In this document: positions 24,004-38,450 of the stretch, piece by piece | Layout: each line of letters starts with the position of its first letter | Numbering within the stretch: the first letter of the stretch is position 1 | Origin: Echiichthys vipera | Taxonomy: Eukaryota; Chordata; Actinopteri; Perciformes; Trachinidae | Reading direction: 5' to 3' | Assembly (NCBI GenBank): GCA_963691815.1 | Contig: OY829646.1 | Coordinates: 19,564,694-19,628,693, forward strand | DNA: 64,000 nt | Program-made: the position numbers and the translations under genes | The notes under the pieces: generated by a model | Seen by the model: only the letters and a program-made list of their open reading frames with translations | Told to the model about the DNA's origin: nothing | The model's database searches: none

Positions 24004-25602
24004 AAATACCAGATTAAAAATAAAGATTTAACCTTCCTTGCTTATCACTAACCTTTTTCTTCCAATCGTCCCATAAATGTGTCCACAAACCTGTGTTTAC
24101 AATTTATGTCATATTCAACACTTGCAATCCATACTGAAGCTTTCTGTTGCTGCTATAAAGAGAATCCAGGTCATGAAAGGTTACATTTGAACATTTCTCT
24201 GCTCCCACATGAATCCATCTTTAGGTTATGATATGAGGTCACAATAATCAGTCATGTTTGTACCAACAATTATGACCTGCACTGTTGTAATTTATATATA
24301 CGTATATTATATATATTTAACATCTAACATCTAACTTTTTGTGGCAAAAATGTTGTGAGATGAAAAAGCGCCATTGTTCCAACATCTCCTGTTATTCACC
24401 TGAAGTTCAGAGAGGCTAATCCACATTGATTTGATCTTGTTTTCTATTTTCTAGAAATTAGTTTCTATTTTTTTCTTCATAAGCTGCTTTCTGTAAAGAA
24501 TCCCCAGTTGTCCCCTGGTGTCATTAGAGTTGTCTCTCTCCTCCGGGCCCCTGCTCCTGTCATTTACCAAATCAAGCCCAATTTCCGCCTTTACCTTTTA
24601 AGATGTATCTGCCCTTTTCTCTACACTTCTCCCTGTTTTTCTGTCATTCCTCACTTAGTTTGAGTTTAGTTAAAGCTCCTTGGCACCTCCTTTCCAGTGC
24701 CTCATGCCACAACACACACAAACATCCATGTGCAGTGCATGCATGAACACACACTCTGTTCCTCTCTCACACATGAAGGCAGACACATTCACACATGCAC
24801 ACGTTCACTAGCTCCCCTCCTCCATTGGAGTTATAATTAATCCAACTGCTCCAGTGACAGAGCAGCGTAACCCCTGCAGATAAGGTTTCAGCTGTCGGCT
24901 GTTTTCAGTGGACACCGACAAACCTGTGTGAATATCAGGACACGTGGGCTGCAGAACAGCACCGTTTGAATTAAACCGATCATTAAAGTGTTTGTGGAAA
25001 TAAGGTTTTTATTGGCAAGTGTTGCATAGTTCAGAAAATAGATGCCAGTGTCTCTTGATGTGGAGGAACACGGTCTTCTGTGCACACTCATCAATCATCT
25101 GAGTGATGTTTATCACAAGATGTACATTAATATTATGCTGAAGATGGAGACAAATACACTGACTATGTATAGATGCATAAAATGCCTCCTGTTTTCATGA
25201 CTCCATATCAGGCTGCAGCATTTAATGCAATCAATTACAAATAGTCTATTTAAAATGTTATAATTACAATGTCATGGCTGGAATAATAAAGCAGTATATT
25301 TAACTGTTTACACACCAAATGTTTGTTCATAGCTTTTTCAAATGATTTAGAGCTCTCCTGATCACCATAATGTGAATTGATCTCTTAATTGGCTCTCTCG
25401 GGCTGCAGCACCGTTCCTGGTTGACCTGTCACTTTGGCTCCTGGCTCTGTCTCTCTATCTCTCTCTCTGAAGTCTAAATCTGTTCAGATGAGGGCAGCAT
25501 TTTCCCATTTTAAGGCTGGATGAGGCCTATAGCAGCAAATCGGTAACCGTGGTTGGTAGCAACTGGCGTCTCCCCTAGAAAACCCCCACTGAACCGCGCG
25601 CT

Positions 25603-25891
25603 CCTTTTACGGACCTCGAGGTGGGACCGCGAGGCTCGATGGGAGGTCAGAGCGACAGTTCCATATATGGCACGCGCTCTCTCCTCGTCGGGGGCGCGCA
25701 GCGTCCGTTCGGACCCTCTCCTCAAACCTAATGGATGGAGCCCCCTCCTTCCCTGCGCGAGGCGCGCCTCCTTGCTGCACCCCCCATCCGCCCCCTCACC
25801 CTCGGCCTGTCAGCATCCTAATATGGCAGAGGGCCGGGATGGGGGCCAGTGCTGAGGTTTGTGAATGGTGGAGGTTGGGTATATAAGGTGG
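25603..25891 (+). promoter_or_regulatory. Striated-actin promoter: two perfect CArG boxes and TATA box
   Basis: CCATATATGG at 25661-25670 and CCTAATATGG at 25817-25826 both fit CC(A/T)6GG, the SRF binding site. A one-mismatch version, CCTTTTACGG, lies at 25603-25612. TATATAAG at 25880-25887 puts the transcription start near 25912. Paired SRF sites in front of a TATA box are the known layout of vertebrate skeletal and cardiac actin promoters, so muscle expression through SRF and its cofactors is expected. Confidence 0.88.
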
Positions 25892-25911
25892 ACAGGCAGC
25901 AGGGAAGATTG

Positions 25912-25974
25912 TAGCTGGTTCAGCAAGAGCACTGTTGGGTCTTTCTCTCCAAGCCGCAGACACTCCCCCCTAAG
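25912..25974 (+). other. Non-coding first exon of the actin gene (predicted)
   Basis: The start is inferred about 30 bases after the TATA box. The end is a good donor, TAAG|GTAAGA, at 25975. The next acceptor (CTTACAG, 26885-26891) opens the exon with the ATG. Sarcomeric actin genes commonly have such a leader exon. Confidence 0.7.
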
Positions 25975-26791
25975 GTAAGACCCTGTGAGGACTCCTGAAG
26001 CCACACATCCAGGTTGGGACACCCGGCTAGGCCTTAACCAGATCACCACTGGAGCAGCTACTGGAGCAGAAGTTAGGCAGGATATCCAGGGACAGGACGC
26101 CTAGGACGGATACTTTTTGAGGCAACACGGGCAACTCCACTGGAGGATAGGATAGTGTAGGAGAGGTCTGATTCTGAAGGAGAAGGAAAATATTTGTAAA
26201 TAGATTGTAGATTTTAGGCTGACAGACATCACAGAAACGGTGCTGGACAGGAGAAGCTCTAATCTGAACGATCAGGTCTGGATAAATTGATAGATAACGC
26301 AGATACAGTAGACTGATTGATTGACTTCAGCATCTTCATAGGTGTAAAACTGAATCCTGAAAATGTGCTGATGCAGGAAGAGGCAAACTTTCAGACCAGA
26401 ATGTATTTTACCTGAGACAAAATGAGAGAGGGGGAGAATGGTTGTAGATTATCTGAATTTTAGCACAACTTGTGATTGAAGGGGAGTTTAGAATAATAGA
26501 GATAAAGAAACAGATCATCAGTCGAGACACGTCAAAATATACATGTCTGAAGGAGAACAGCCGTGTAAATTCCGTATTGTTCACTTCAAATGTGATGCTA
26601 TAGGCGTATACAGGCGTATACGCCATGCGTAATGGCCTGGTGTCAGTGTGCCAAGGATACCTTTAGCGCAAAGCATGGTCTTGATCATGCGTTAGTATAT
26701 TCCAATAACTTTATCTCCAGTAAATATTTTTTTTAATCTTCTAGTCTTCACAACTAAGACAGGTGTGAGCTTGCGGGAAACAAACGGTTGA

Positions 26792-29586
<2,795 letters not shown>

Positions 29587-29855
29587 ATCCTCCACCTTCG
29601 TCTCCAGCTTCTCCAGCTTCTCCATCATTTACACCACCAGCTTATATCTGGAGATCAAGCGAACAGGAGGATCGACCGCCGCGGCACCGCAACACTCTGC
29701 TGTCAATGGACTGTCTGCCTGCGCTGTTGACATTATGCATTTTTTTATTCTTTTAAAATGTGCATATTTTGTAGCTGTTTGTTGTCTGTGTTGCACGGAG
29801 AAAGGCTGTGAAAATCCAACACTGAACCATGCATCCACCCAAAAACTTTAATAAA

Positions 29856-31079
29856 AAAATTAAGAACAACATGTTGCCCAACACATGTGAATGTAAGTGT
29901 ATATACATATTGATAATTTATTAAAGTCCATTATTTGGTATTTTTTGCCCCCTGACCTTGTTTTTCTAATAGTGGGAAAGGGTGAAAAACAAAAGCTTTG
30001 GGGAAAAAATTAAATAGAAATACTGGAAAGTGGACGATTTAAGGTACCATTAAAAAAAACAATAATAATTTTACCTTCTTAACCATTAATTTCATCTTAA
30101 AATTCAATATACCGAGCAAGAATTCGGGGGAGAAAGCGAGTATTAACCAAAATCATCATAACCATTAAGCCCGGGAGATTTGATTGAGTCATCTAACCAA
30201 TTAAGCACACCTATATGACACACACCCCATAAACCATTTAACTGATCAGGTACCGGGGGGAGTTCATAGAGGTCGATAGGGGTGTCGGCATGGCTCCCGG
30301 TCATAGTTGGATGAGTGAGAGAGAGGGGGTGTCTTTCTCTGTCCCATCAGTCGCTGCTGGCTGGGTGACAGAGGTAGTGAAAGGCGACGCCTGAGAGCTC
30401 CGACAGTCGGAGTTTGACTTGCCAGGAATGCGCCTGGGCAGCAACAGCAGCTCCGCTTTAGACCGAGCGGATCAGCAGCCTGGGACACCCGACACCCGGC
30501 TCTGAATCCCGTTGAGCTGCATGCCCTGCACGACCATACGCGCAGCCCCGGCCCCCGGCCACCCAGACCATCTTTAGGCAAAACCAGACCCCGTGTACAG
30601 TGGGGCATCTCCGCAGCCCTACCTTATATGCATACAGGCTCACAGGTTATTATCTGGGTGTGGGGTTTGGGTGTTGGCTTAACGCACAATGGCGTGTGCT
30701 GGGCGCGTCTCAGGCGCGCACCACTGTGCCCACATCATACCTATCACCCCATTGATCCGCCTTGTCTATAATAAGACACCCTTCATGCTATTCATTTGAC
30801 ACCCGCATTTTAACTTAGGTAGACCTATAAAAGACCGACTTAAATGCGGATATTTATGTACAGATATGATATTTTTAAGTCATTTAACCAACAACACGTA
30901 AGCTATTCTATGTGATCAATCTGTGCATAGTTTCTACACAGGCCCACTGTCTTTTCATCATCTTCTAACATCTGATAGAAAACATTTATCACACAGATCG
31001 TTCATAAACGCCCAGACCGCATTCTTGACGTCCCGAGCCCGAGCCACCTGTTGCGCGTGTGTTTGGCTTTTTAAAAACG
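29856..31079. other. Actin-ccsap intergenic region with GC-rich segment
   Basis: AT-rich to about 30240, then GC-rich from 30240 to 30735 with many CpGs, then AT-rich again. A 114-codon minus-strand frame (30264-30608) lies in the GC-rich part; it resembles no family I know and is Arg/Ser/Pro rich, as expected of chance frames in GC-rich DNA. The segment could be a CpG-island type regulatory region or an old repeat. Confidence 0.4.
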
Positions 31080-31170
31080 TCTTGAAGCGGGCGGAGCTAA
31101 GAGACGCAGCCTGTGATTACAGCAGCGCCGTGGACGCCATCTGTTCTGCTTCCGTGAAATCCGACCCAGT
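31080..31170 (+). other. Predicted non-coding first exon of ccsap
   Basis: A GC-rich stretch ends in ACCCAGT|GTAAGTA at 31171, a near-perfect donor. The matching acceptor would be TGTGTAG just before 32612, 19 bases upstream of the ccsap ATG. The 5' limit is a guess, and no cDNA was available. Confidence 0.45.
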
Positions 31171-31867
31171 GTAAGTATATTTACTGTACACAAATTTAGA
31201 CTCTTACAGCCCTGAATGTCTGCTGTCGAGCCTTGAACTGTTTTAGATGAGAGTCGATGAGCTGTCAGCGAGATTTCACGTTTTGGATATTTACCTGCGT
31301 GCGCTGACAGGCGATTATCGGGGCTCCACATAACCATTTGATTAATAGACGTCCACACATAACACGGACACAAATCATAGGGATAAAGCCTGATAAAGGC
31401 AACAGGTAATGTAACAATCAATGCATTGACGCTCCGTCCAAGATGATGCTTTAATACGCTTAATACGCTTATTTTGAAACATTTGGATACAGAAACGTCG
31501 TATTTGTTGCAATCGAAAATGATTCAGGATGTTATGATTTGTGGCACAACAGGTAAAAAACAAACTCGAGTGTTTTCAGTGATTACGGCTGATCTTTAAT
31601 TTGGTAAACAGTCGTTAGGATCGCTGGAGCCAATCACAAGAGGCGATGACACTTACGTCATCACGCTCGAGAAACCTCTGCTGTTTACGTTTTAACCAGG
31701 TTGTAACGGTCGCTCAAATTCAAAATTCAGACATTTAAAAAACAAAATAAGGAAAACGCCAATTTAAGTTTACAGAGCAAACTGTCATAGTATATGAATA
31801 TTCTCAAAATTAAACTTATTTCTCTACCCCCGGCCCACCAACTAACCGAGTGAACCCCGGGGAGAGC

Positions 31868-32422
31868 AAGGCTAATGGAAGGAGGCTGGGACACCAACAA
31901 AAAACACGTCTGTTGTGGTATGCATGCGCACTTACATCTGGTCTATGAAGTATTATGTTTCAGGGTTTTTACCTTGTTCTGGAAAGTAATCATACTTAAT
32001 AGACCAAAGATGAAAGCATAAACATTCTAAATGTGCCCTAGTTCATTTCCTGTTGCAGTGTATGTGAAAGACATCAACTGACAGGAAGTTAACAAGGACC
32101 AAGGCTGTTGCCTAGCAATGTAATTCCATTGAAAAGGTATGAAGCACTGTTTTTGTCACTGTACTTAACCAAAGATGGAATAATAGTATTAGAACCTCTT
32201 TGACTTAACTTTGTTTGTGTTTAATTAATTATTAAAGATGTAAAAAAAAAAAAGATAATGAAAGAAAGAAACGTCCCGAGCGCACCTGAGTAAAACCATC
32301 ACTTTATTTCTATCGCCATCTGCTGGAACCAACAGCGACCCTCCAGTTCCATTGCGCATGCGTCATACCTCAAAGCGCAGATATTTGTTCTTTTGGTGTC
32401 CCAGCCTCCTTCCATTAGCCTT
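31868..32422. mobile_element. 555-bp element with perfect 29-bp terminal inverted repeats
   Basis: Bases 31868-31896 (starting AAGGCTAATGGAAGGAGG) recur in exact reverse complement at 32394-32422, and a weaker match continues inward to a GGTATG..CATGCGCA motif. The interior at 32049-32137 matches 6221-6306. It lies in the predicted ccsap leader intron. I see no transposase and no clear target duplication, so it is either a non-autonomous DNA transposon or two inverted copies of one repeat. Confidence 0.65.
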
Positions 32423-32630
32423 GGGTGAGAGTAGGAAGTAGGCGGGTTCTGTTGCCTCCAGCTGCTCTGCCATTGGTTAAACTGTCCTCGCGTTATAGTT
32501 TAAATGTCTGGCGGTGATACGAGGTCACAAAGAACTGTATGTTGAAAACATTGTATTTCGTATTTGTGGGGGCTTTGTTTAAGCCTCTAACGCCGCGTTT
32601 CTCCTGTGTAGTACCCGGCTTCAGTGTAAG

Positions 32631-35410
32631 ATGGTGACCAAGAGGATCCGCTCGGAGTACATGAAGAAGTTCAAAGACCCCAAATGGGAGACTTACACTA
32701 AGTGTTATGAGGAGATGCTGAAGTACAGACTGACCCGCAGGCTGCTGGAGCACACACACAACCCCTGGTTCTGGAGCGGGCCCGACAGTGATTCGGACTC
32801 TGGAGAGAGAAGCCCTCCCCCTCCCCCTGCCAGCAAGAACCAGGTCCGGTCCGAGACCAGCAGAGACAGACAGGAGGCCGAGCTGGAGGAGTGTGAGGGG
32901 GCGAGGGGGGACAGGCAGCAGGAGCAGAGCAGAGCCACAGGGTCTGGACCCGGGCTGCCCCTTCAAGAGCAGGACCATGGTTCTGTAGCCCATGGTAATA
33001 CTTGTTATAATACTTATTGGGGTGTATGCATGTTTCTCTACTGCAGAGATCTGTAACAGGGGCTCCACAGAGTTACTGCAGGGGTCCGCCAAATTGTTTT
33101 GATAGTCTTTCCAACGTTTTTTTCTTTTCAAAAATATGTCTGGAAATATGCTTTAACATGAATACAACACATTATTAGCCACTACGGTAGCCATGCACAG
33201 ATACAATTGAGCTGAAGGATTCAAAATGTATGTTTAACTTTAACTTATGATGTATAAATAAATGTATAAATATGTCAATACTGATCGTTGTAATATATTA
33301 GTACTGTATGCACCATAAAAATCTGTGTCGAGGCTTTAGGCCTAAGGGTGGCCTAAGAAATTATGATCAATATGCAACTCAATTTAATACATTATTTGCC
33401 TCATCTGTCTGTCAGCTGAGGGGTCCTTGCCCTAAAACACATTGAAGACCCCTGATCTACTGTTTCATGTGATGTCATTCACCCCTCAGACCCACAGCGT
33501 GAAGATACCAGAGACACAGGAGTAGGCCTACCAGAGGAGGAGAAAGAGGAGCAGCCTCACAGGGGAAAAGACAAAGGTAATTCAAAGTAGAAAAGTGCAC
33601 ACCTTGCATGAAATATGCATATAGTCCTGAGTTGGAGTCAGAATCGTGGTCAACATCGAAGAGAAAAATGAGGGTGATGACAGAGAGGCTGTGGAGAGAA
33701 AAAGCACAAACATAATATAGCAAAATTACTAAAAGCTTGAGCTAATTGTGAGCTACTGGACGCTTACACTACATAGTCTCAAAAAGGTTCATGGTTTTTA
33801 TTGCAGGTCCTAATAAAAGGTACATTATTTCATCAAACAATGATTTGTCAGCTTTTTGTGGATACTACTATTTCTAAAAACTCTGTAAACCTCAAAAAAC
33901 ATGTCAAATACAGTATAATAAATTACAGCCTGAAATCAACAAAAACCTTGAGATTGTGACGGGGTATCAAACGTTGATCATTTTTAGTTCCTACTGAAAC
34001 CTATTAAGTAGGAAAGCTGTGAGTCACTTGCTTGGTCACACTCAAGCCGTGTCTTGTCATTATTTTTAATCAGATGTTTGTTGACCACTGATGAAATGAT
34101 TAGACTGGGTACGTTATTGAGCTGACGTTTTTGCACAACTGTTTAGACTTCAGAAGATTTTTGGAGAAAAACATGCTTACATACAGTACCTCATTGTGAA
34201 AAATCCTTATATTATCGGCAGTGACACGTAGGTACTTTCTGAACTAGAATCACAGAAACTCAAACGATGCTTAACTCTAGCAGAGAACATTGTGAGACAA
34301 ATCAAACCAACATCAAGGAAAAATGGAACAAAACCACATCAGTGAGATTCATCAGAAACACATGTGACCTCATGGGAGTTCGACTGAGCCGTTCCCATGT
34401 CATATGGATATTGTCACAAAATTCCACAAGAAATTCTGATAATCATAAAATCAAATTGTTTTAGCGAAATGATGGAAAGACGGATACAAACTTTATTGAT
34501 CCCCGAGGGGAAATTCAGAAGTCCAAGCAGCTTAAAGACATAGACACATCACACATAACATACAACATAAGCAGGGCTGTGAATTGGTTCAGGTGAGTTC
34601 AAGTGTGTTTGGTAAGGTGCAGAAAGGTTTGGCAAGACAGTGCAAGGATGAGTCAAGAGACAGGAATTAAATGCTAAATATGTGATATCTATAAATGTGT
34701 AAATAAATAAATAAGGTAATCATGTAGGCCTGTTAGAAGAGGTCTCAGCATTGCAGAGATGGATTTGAAAACAGGATATTTGAGTCAGGACTGCCTCACT
34801 ATTGATTTATAAATGTTGTCGGCAGCTTAGTTTCTTTCTCTAAGGAACTTACATTTAAATCTACCAGTATTCTCTGCTTTAACCGCTTTGTCTTTTCTAT
34901 TTGTAGAGAGAGACACTGGAGGACCCCGACCCAAGCAGAGTAAACCCTCCAAATACTCAAAGCAAGCATGGCGCTCCCAGCGGGTCCAGCCTGCACCGAC
35001 GCGGCAACCCGGGGACGACAGTAAGGAGAGCAGACATCCTTTTGCTCTGTACGGCTCAGGAGAGAAGTACGCGGATGTGGCGAGCAGGAAGACGCACAAT
35101 GTCGGCCCTGCAGCTTCAACTGTCGAGGTAATCTTTCTGTCTGTCGTTCTGCGGGTCTACACGCAACTAGCCAAGTTGTCAGCATGAACTGACAGTTTAT
35201 TAGGATGTTTATTCCCCCCCTCTGCAGATCCACGAGTCGGCTCTGCGTGCCAAGACCAGGCGGCAGGTGGAGCGTCAGATCCAGACCCAGAGGACAGAGC
35301 GCCGGAGAGCAAAGTCTGCCGATCTGGACAAGGCCAGAACGTTGGTTCAACCAGAATTCAACCCCTGGCTCACTGAGTACATGCGCTCCTTCTCTGCTCG
35401 CTCCAGATAG
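32631..35410 (+). CDS. ccsap: Centriole, cilia and spindle-associated protein (CCSAP)
   Basis: CCSAP (formerly C1orf96/CSAP) binds polyglutamylated microtubules at centrioles, spindles and cilia; zebrafish work ties it to cilia and left-right patterning. Exons: 32631-32994, 33490-33576, 34907-35127, 35228-35410, in consistent phase, giving 284 residues (human 270). Conserved blocks are the N-terminal RSEYMKKFKDPKWETY, NPWFW, the middle HPFALYG followed by KTHNV, IHESALRAK, and the C-terminal NPWLTEYMRSFSAR. The centre (about residues 50-150) is a poorly conserved, acidic and Pro-rich linker. The first ATG after the acceptor-like TGTGTAG is used. AATAAA at 35424-35429 is very close to the stop; another at 38291-38296 could serve a long UTR. 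Confidence 0.95.
33036..33475. mobile_element. Probable non-autonomous DNA element, ccsap intron
   Basis: The interior TTTAGGCCTAAGGGTGGCCTAAGA-type block and the right end GAAGACCCCTGATCTACTG resemble an abundant fish hAT-like repeat. The left end CTACTGCAGAGATCTG is only loosely inverted. Recognised by memory, not by a search. Confidence 0.4.
34484..34560. repeat. LINE/SINE 3'-tail fragment, ccsap intron
   Basis: ACTTTATTGATCCCCGAGGG followed by GAAATTCAG is the reverse complement of the tail found on many fish retroelements, including the SINE at 5135-5190. Only the tail is recognisable. Confidence 0.55.
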
Positions 35411-35429
35411 GACAAAATACAAAAATAAA

Positions 35430-38400
35430 GCCATATTTGCCGTTACCACCCCTGACATGTAAATACAGAAGTAAAGTATGAGGTGGATCGATTCGTACAA
35501 AGGCTCCAAAATGTGCATCACTCTCACATTCAGGATGTAAACTGACAAAAGTGTTGAGATTGGCTGTGTGGCTCATTCCCCCGGATGATGATATCATGTG
35601 TATTAATCAATTTCACAAAAAGAACAGTTTTACAAGAGACTCTCGACAGAAAAGTTTTGAATGTAAATGTGTAATGGACCACATACAGATGTTTTGATTA
35701 GAATGAGGGGTCTGAAATGTCCCTTTAAACACTGTAAAGTTAAATGTGTCCATGTTTTTTTATACAGGGAAATCAAACAAACAGGAGTAATGAAGGCACA
35801 GGGCAAAATAATTCAGCCGCATTCTTAAAAACACTTCTGAGATCAAAAGTGAGAGCGCAAACGTGACACTTATGGAATACACATAGAGTAGGGATGCACG
35901 ATATTGGATTTTTTGCCAATATCCGATATGCCGATATTTTACAGTTCATTAGAACGATAAATGATATTGATAAAGATATAAAATCCCCCCCACACACACC
36001 TAATTGCAGTGATCCTCAAGTCTCCTCTGTAGTTGAACTAACATTAGTATGCAGACTTTATTATGTTGCCACACCGGCAAATGCATGCATAAAATACAAA
36101 GCTTAAAATGATGAAATATTCATTCCTTGTTCTAAATAAAGGAAAAACACTTAAACTATTTTATAAAACATGCCATATTTATTTAGGGCTATTTCTTTTA
36201 AACAAAACAAGTAAGATACATCCTACGTATCACGTCGTGCTGTGCACATAATCCTCCCGCCGTCGGGCATTTAATCTGATGTAATCAAGGAAGCATTTGT
36301 TTATAGGTTTAATATATTGTCGTATAAAGTCAATATCGGCCGATAAGATAGCGTCCCGATATTATCGTGCATCCCTAACATAGAGACAAAATACAGTAAA
36401 ATGGCTTAATCATCTTTTTGAATGTGGGTCGGTATTTTCCTATTTGTGCTGTGTACAAAGAATGGACTGACTTACAGAAATATGTCTGTTTCAGAGTTTC
36501 ACAGCTGTGACCTGCTTCTTGTAGATTGAAACGGTTCATAGATTGATCCTAACTGACTTAGACTGGTTTAGATAGATAGTGAATCCCACTCTGTACTCGC
36601 AGTCAAACTCAATCTATGTGTAAAATCACAGTTCTTTGATGTGGCACATTTCCTCACTGGGGGAGCGCACGTCTGCTCCCAGGCTCCTACGTTCATCCTC
36701 TTTATAGGACACTTCTGAAACCTTTCAGAGGGCTTGATCCCCAATGTATTTGTCCCTGGGTCATTATGTTGAAACCACCCATCTACGGTTAGATTACTGA
36801 TGTTATACTCTTTGAAACCTACCACTCAAACTTGTCGTCAGTTTTTCTTGACTTCACACATTGATATCTCCACAGTGGCCGAACAGATTTGTATCGTTCA
36901 CCATAAACAAACAGACACAGATTGGCAGCAACAGGTGTCAATTTCTACACCAGAGTACTTCTCACAAAATTAAATTGCTGTACGGGTTTTGTCCACGTGC
37001 ACCTCTCTGCACGCACAGCTCTCTGGTCCTCGTCATCTTCCTGCCCGGCCCCTGCCTCTGCCAGCTCCAGTGTTACAGTAGACATGTTATGGAGCCCTGG
37101 CAGATCAACAATCAGGCCACATGCTCACTTGTGTCCCTTAGTTGTGTTAATGTGCGTGTAGTTATTAGCTGACCTGGTGCTATCGCAGTGTGAAATTAGA
37201 CGTGTGTGACGTTTAAAGCCATAGGATGACTGTGAACATTGTGTCGTTGAGGTTCTGTGAATACTGAAGTGTTTCTGTTGCGTTCACTGGTCATGGGAAT
37301 CTTTCCAGCATAATATTAAAAATGAAAGTTATTTTCAAAGCATAACAATTGTCAAGGCCACATTATGTAATCATTGCTTTTACTGAATATGCTTTAGAAC
37401 AAAAAGTGGAGCCATAAAAACAATGTTATTGACATTAGGCTGATGCCTAAATGACCTCAGTACATTTTGCTGATTCACTGGTGAGAGTAGCAGCATTATG
37501 GTCTGAAGCCAAATTAAACAGCACTTTGATAATTAGTCACCGTTCTGAAATAATGTTTGTACAGAACACCTTGCTACCTGTTTAGGTTTCCATGATTAAA
37601 TCAGCTCTGTGCCATAAAGACTTGAGAAGTTTTTTTCTCCTTTGTACGACTGTAGTTCTCGATGTTATTGATGTGAATATTGTGCATGAAAAAGGATGGG
37701 AGGCCCGCGCTTTACATTTGGACATTTAACATTTTCTCTAAATCTTTTTTTTGTTGTTGCAAACTTTGAGTTCAGTATTACATTACTTTCAACTGTGATT
37801 CAATTATTACGTTTTTCAGTGTGTTTAAGTTAAACTGTTATATAGTTCAGACAAAAGATGGGAAATTTAGTGCAATTTTATGACAATTTAAACAATTAGA
37901 CTTCAGCCATTTTTTAGTTGGGGCTCAGAAAGCAAGAGTGGAACACGATGCTTCTTTAGTAACTGAGACCAAACCTCTTCTAATACTGTGTCCTGTTTTT
38001 CTGGGTTTACTTGGTAATGTACAGTATAGCAGATCCATCCAGCCTCAATATCCCTTTACACCATCACACTGAAAAAAACAGGCGTAATGAAGAATAAGGA
38101 CCAATAAGGCACCAGAAGTACTCAGGTTTTCACTGTGTAGACTGGTTACATACAAATCTAATTTAGAGTTGAACATTTTCATGACACTACATTCTTGTTT
38201 ATATTTTGGGTTTTTAACTTGCGGTGTACATATTTTAAATGGTTTAGAGAAAAATACTGTTGAGGTTAAATGGTGTTGTGCAAATGAATATGAATAAATC
38301 GCCTTTCGCCCCGTCGTCTGTTCACTGTTATCTGTCCATCTCTACAGAATTGCACATTTTATTCAGAAAACCTATTTAAAAACATAAATATTTCCAAAAA

Positions 38401-38450
38401 CATGTATTATACCAGCGAGAAACTGCTTTTCAAAGACAGTGCTGTAGTTG
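35430..38450. other. Convergent ccsap / rab4a 3' flank
   Basis: No coding potential was recognised apart from the hAT element (own entry). A plus-strand AATAAA at 38291-38296 and a minus-strand AATAAA (TTTATT near 38457) suggest that long 3' UTRs of ccsap and rab4a may nearly meet here. Confidence 0.4.
35889..36377. mobile_element. Non-autonomous hAT element, 489 bp, perfect 8-bp TSD
   Basis: Terminal inverted repeats start TAGGGATGCACGATA at both ends (35889-35903; reverse complement at 36363-36377). The flanks are the direct repeat ACATAGAG at 35881-35888 and 36378-36385. An 8-bp duplication with such ends is diagnostic of the hAT superfamily. No transposase frame is present, so it was mobilised in trans. 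Confidence 0.9.

Larger units (their letters stand above)
20776..25440. other. abcb10-actin intergenic region, no gene recognised
   Basis: AT-rich sequence with a (CA)n tract near 23367-23456 and a degenerate hAT-type element at 23531-24003 (own entry). A GC-richer stretch at 21830-22020 has short open frames on the minus strand that do not join without a frameshift. Human NUP133 would lie in this interval; I saw none of it here. Confidence 0.6.

Noticed and set aside
30264..30608. 114-codon minus-strand frame in the GC-rich island
   Set aside because: Composition (Arg, Ser, Pro, Cys) is what GC-rich non-coding DNA yields; no family resemblance.
34799..35548. 249-codon minus-strand frame
   Set aside because: It runs antisense over two ccsap exons, whose plus-strand protein, splice sites and phases are all convincing.
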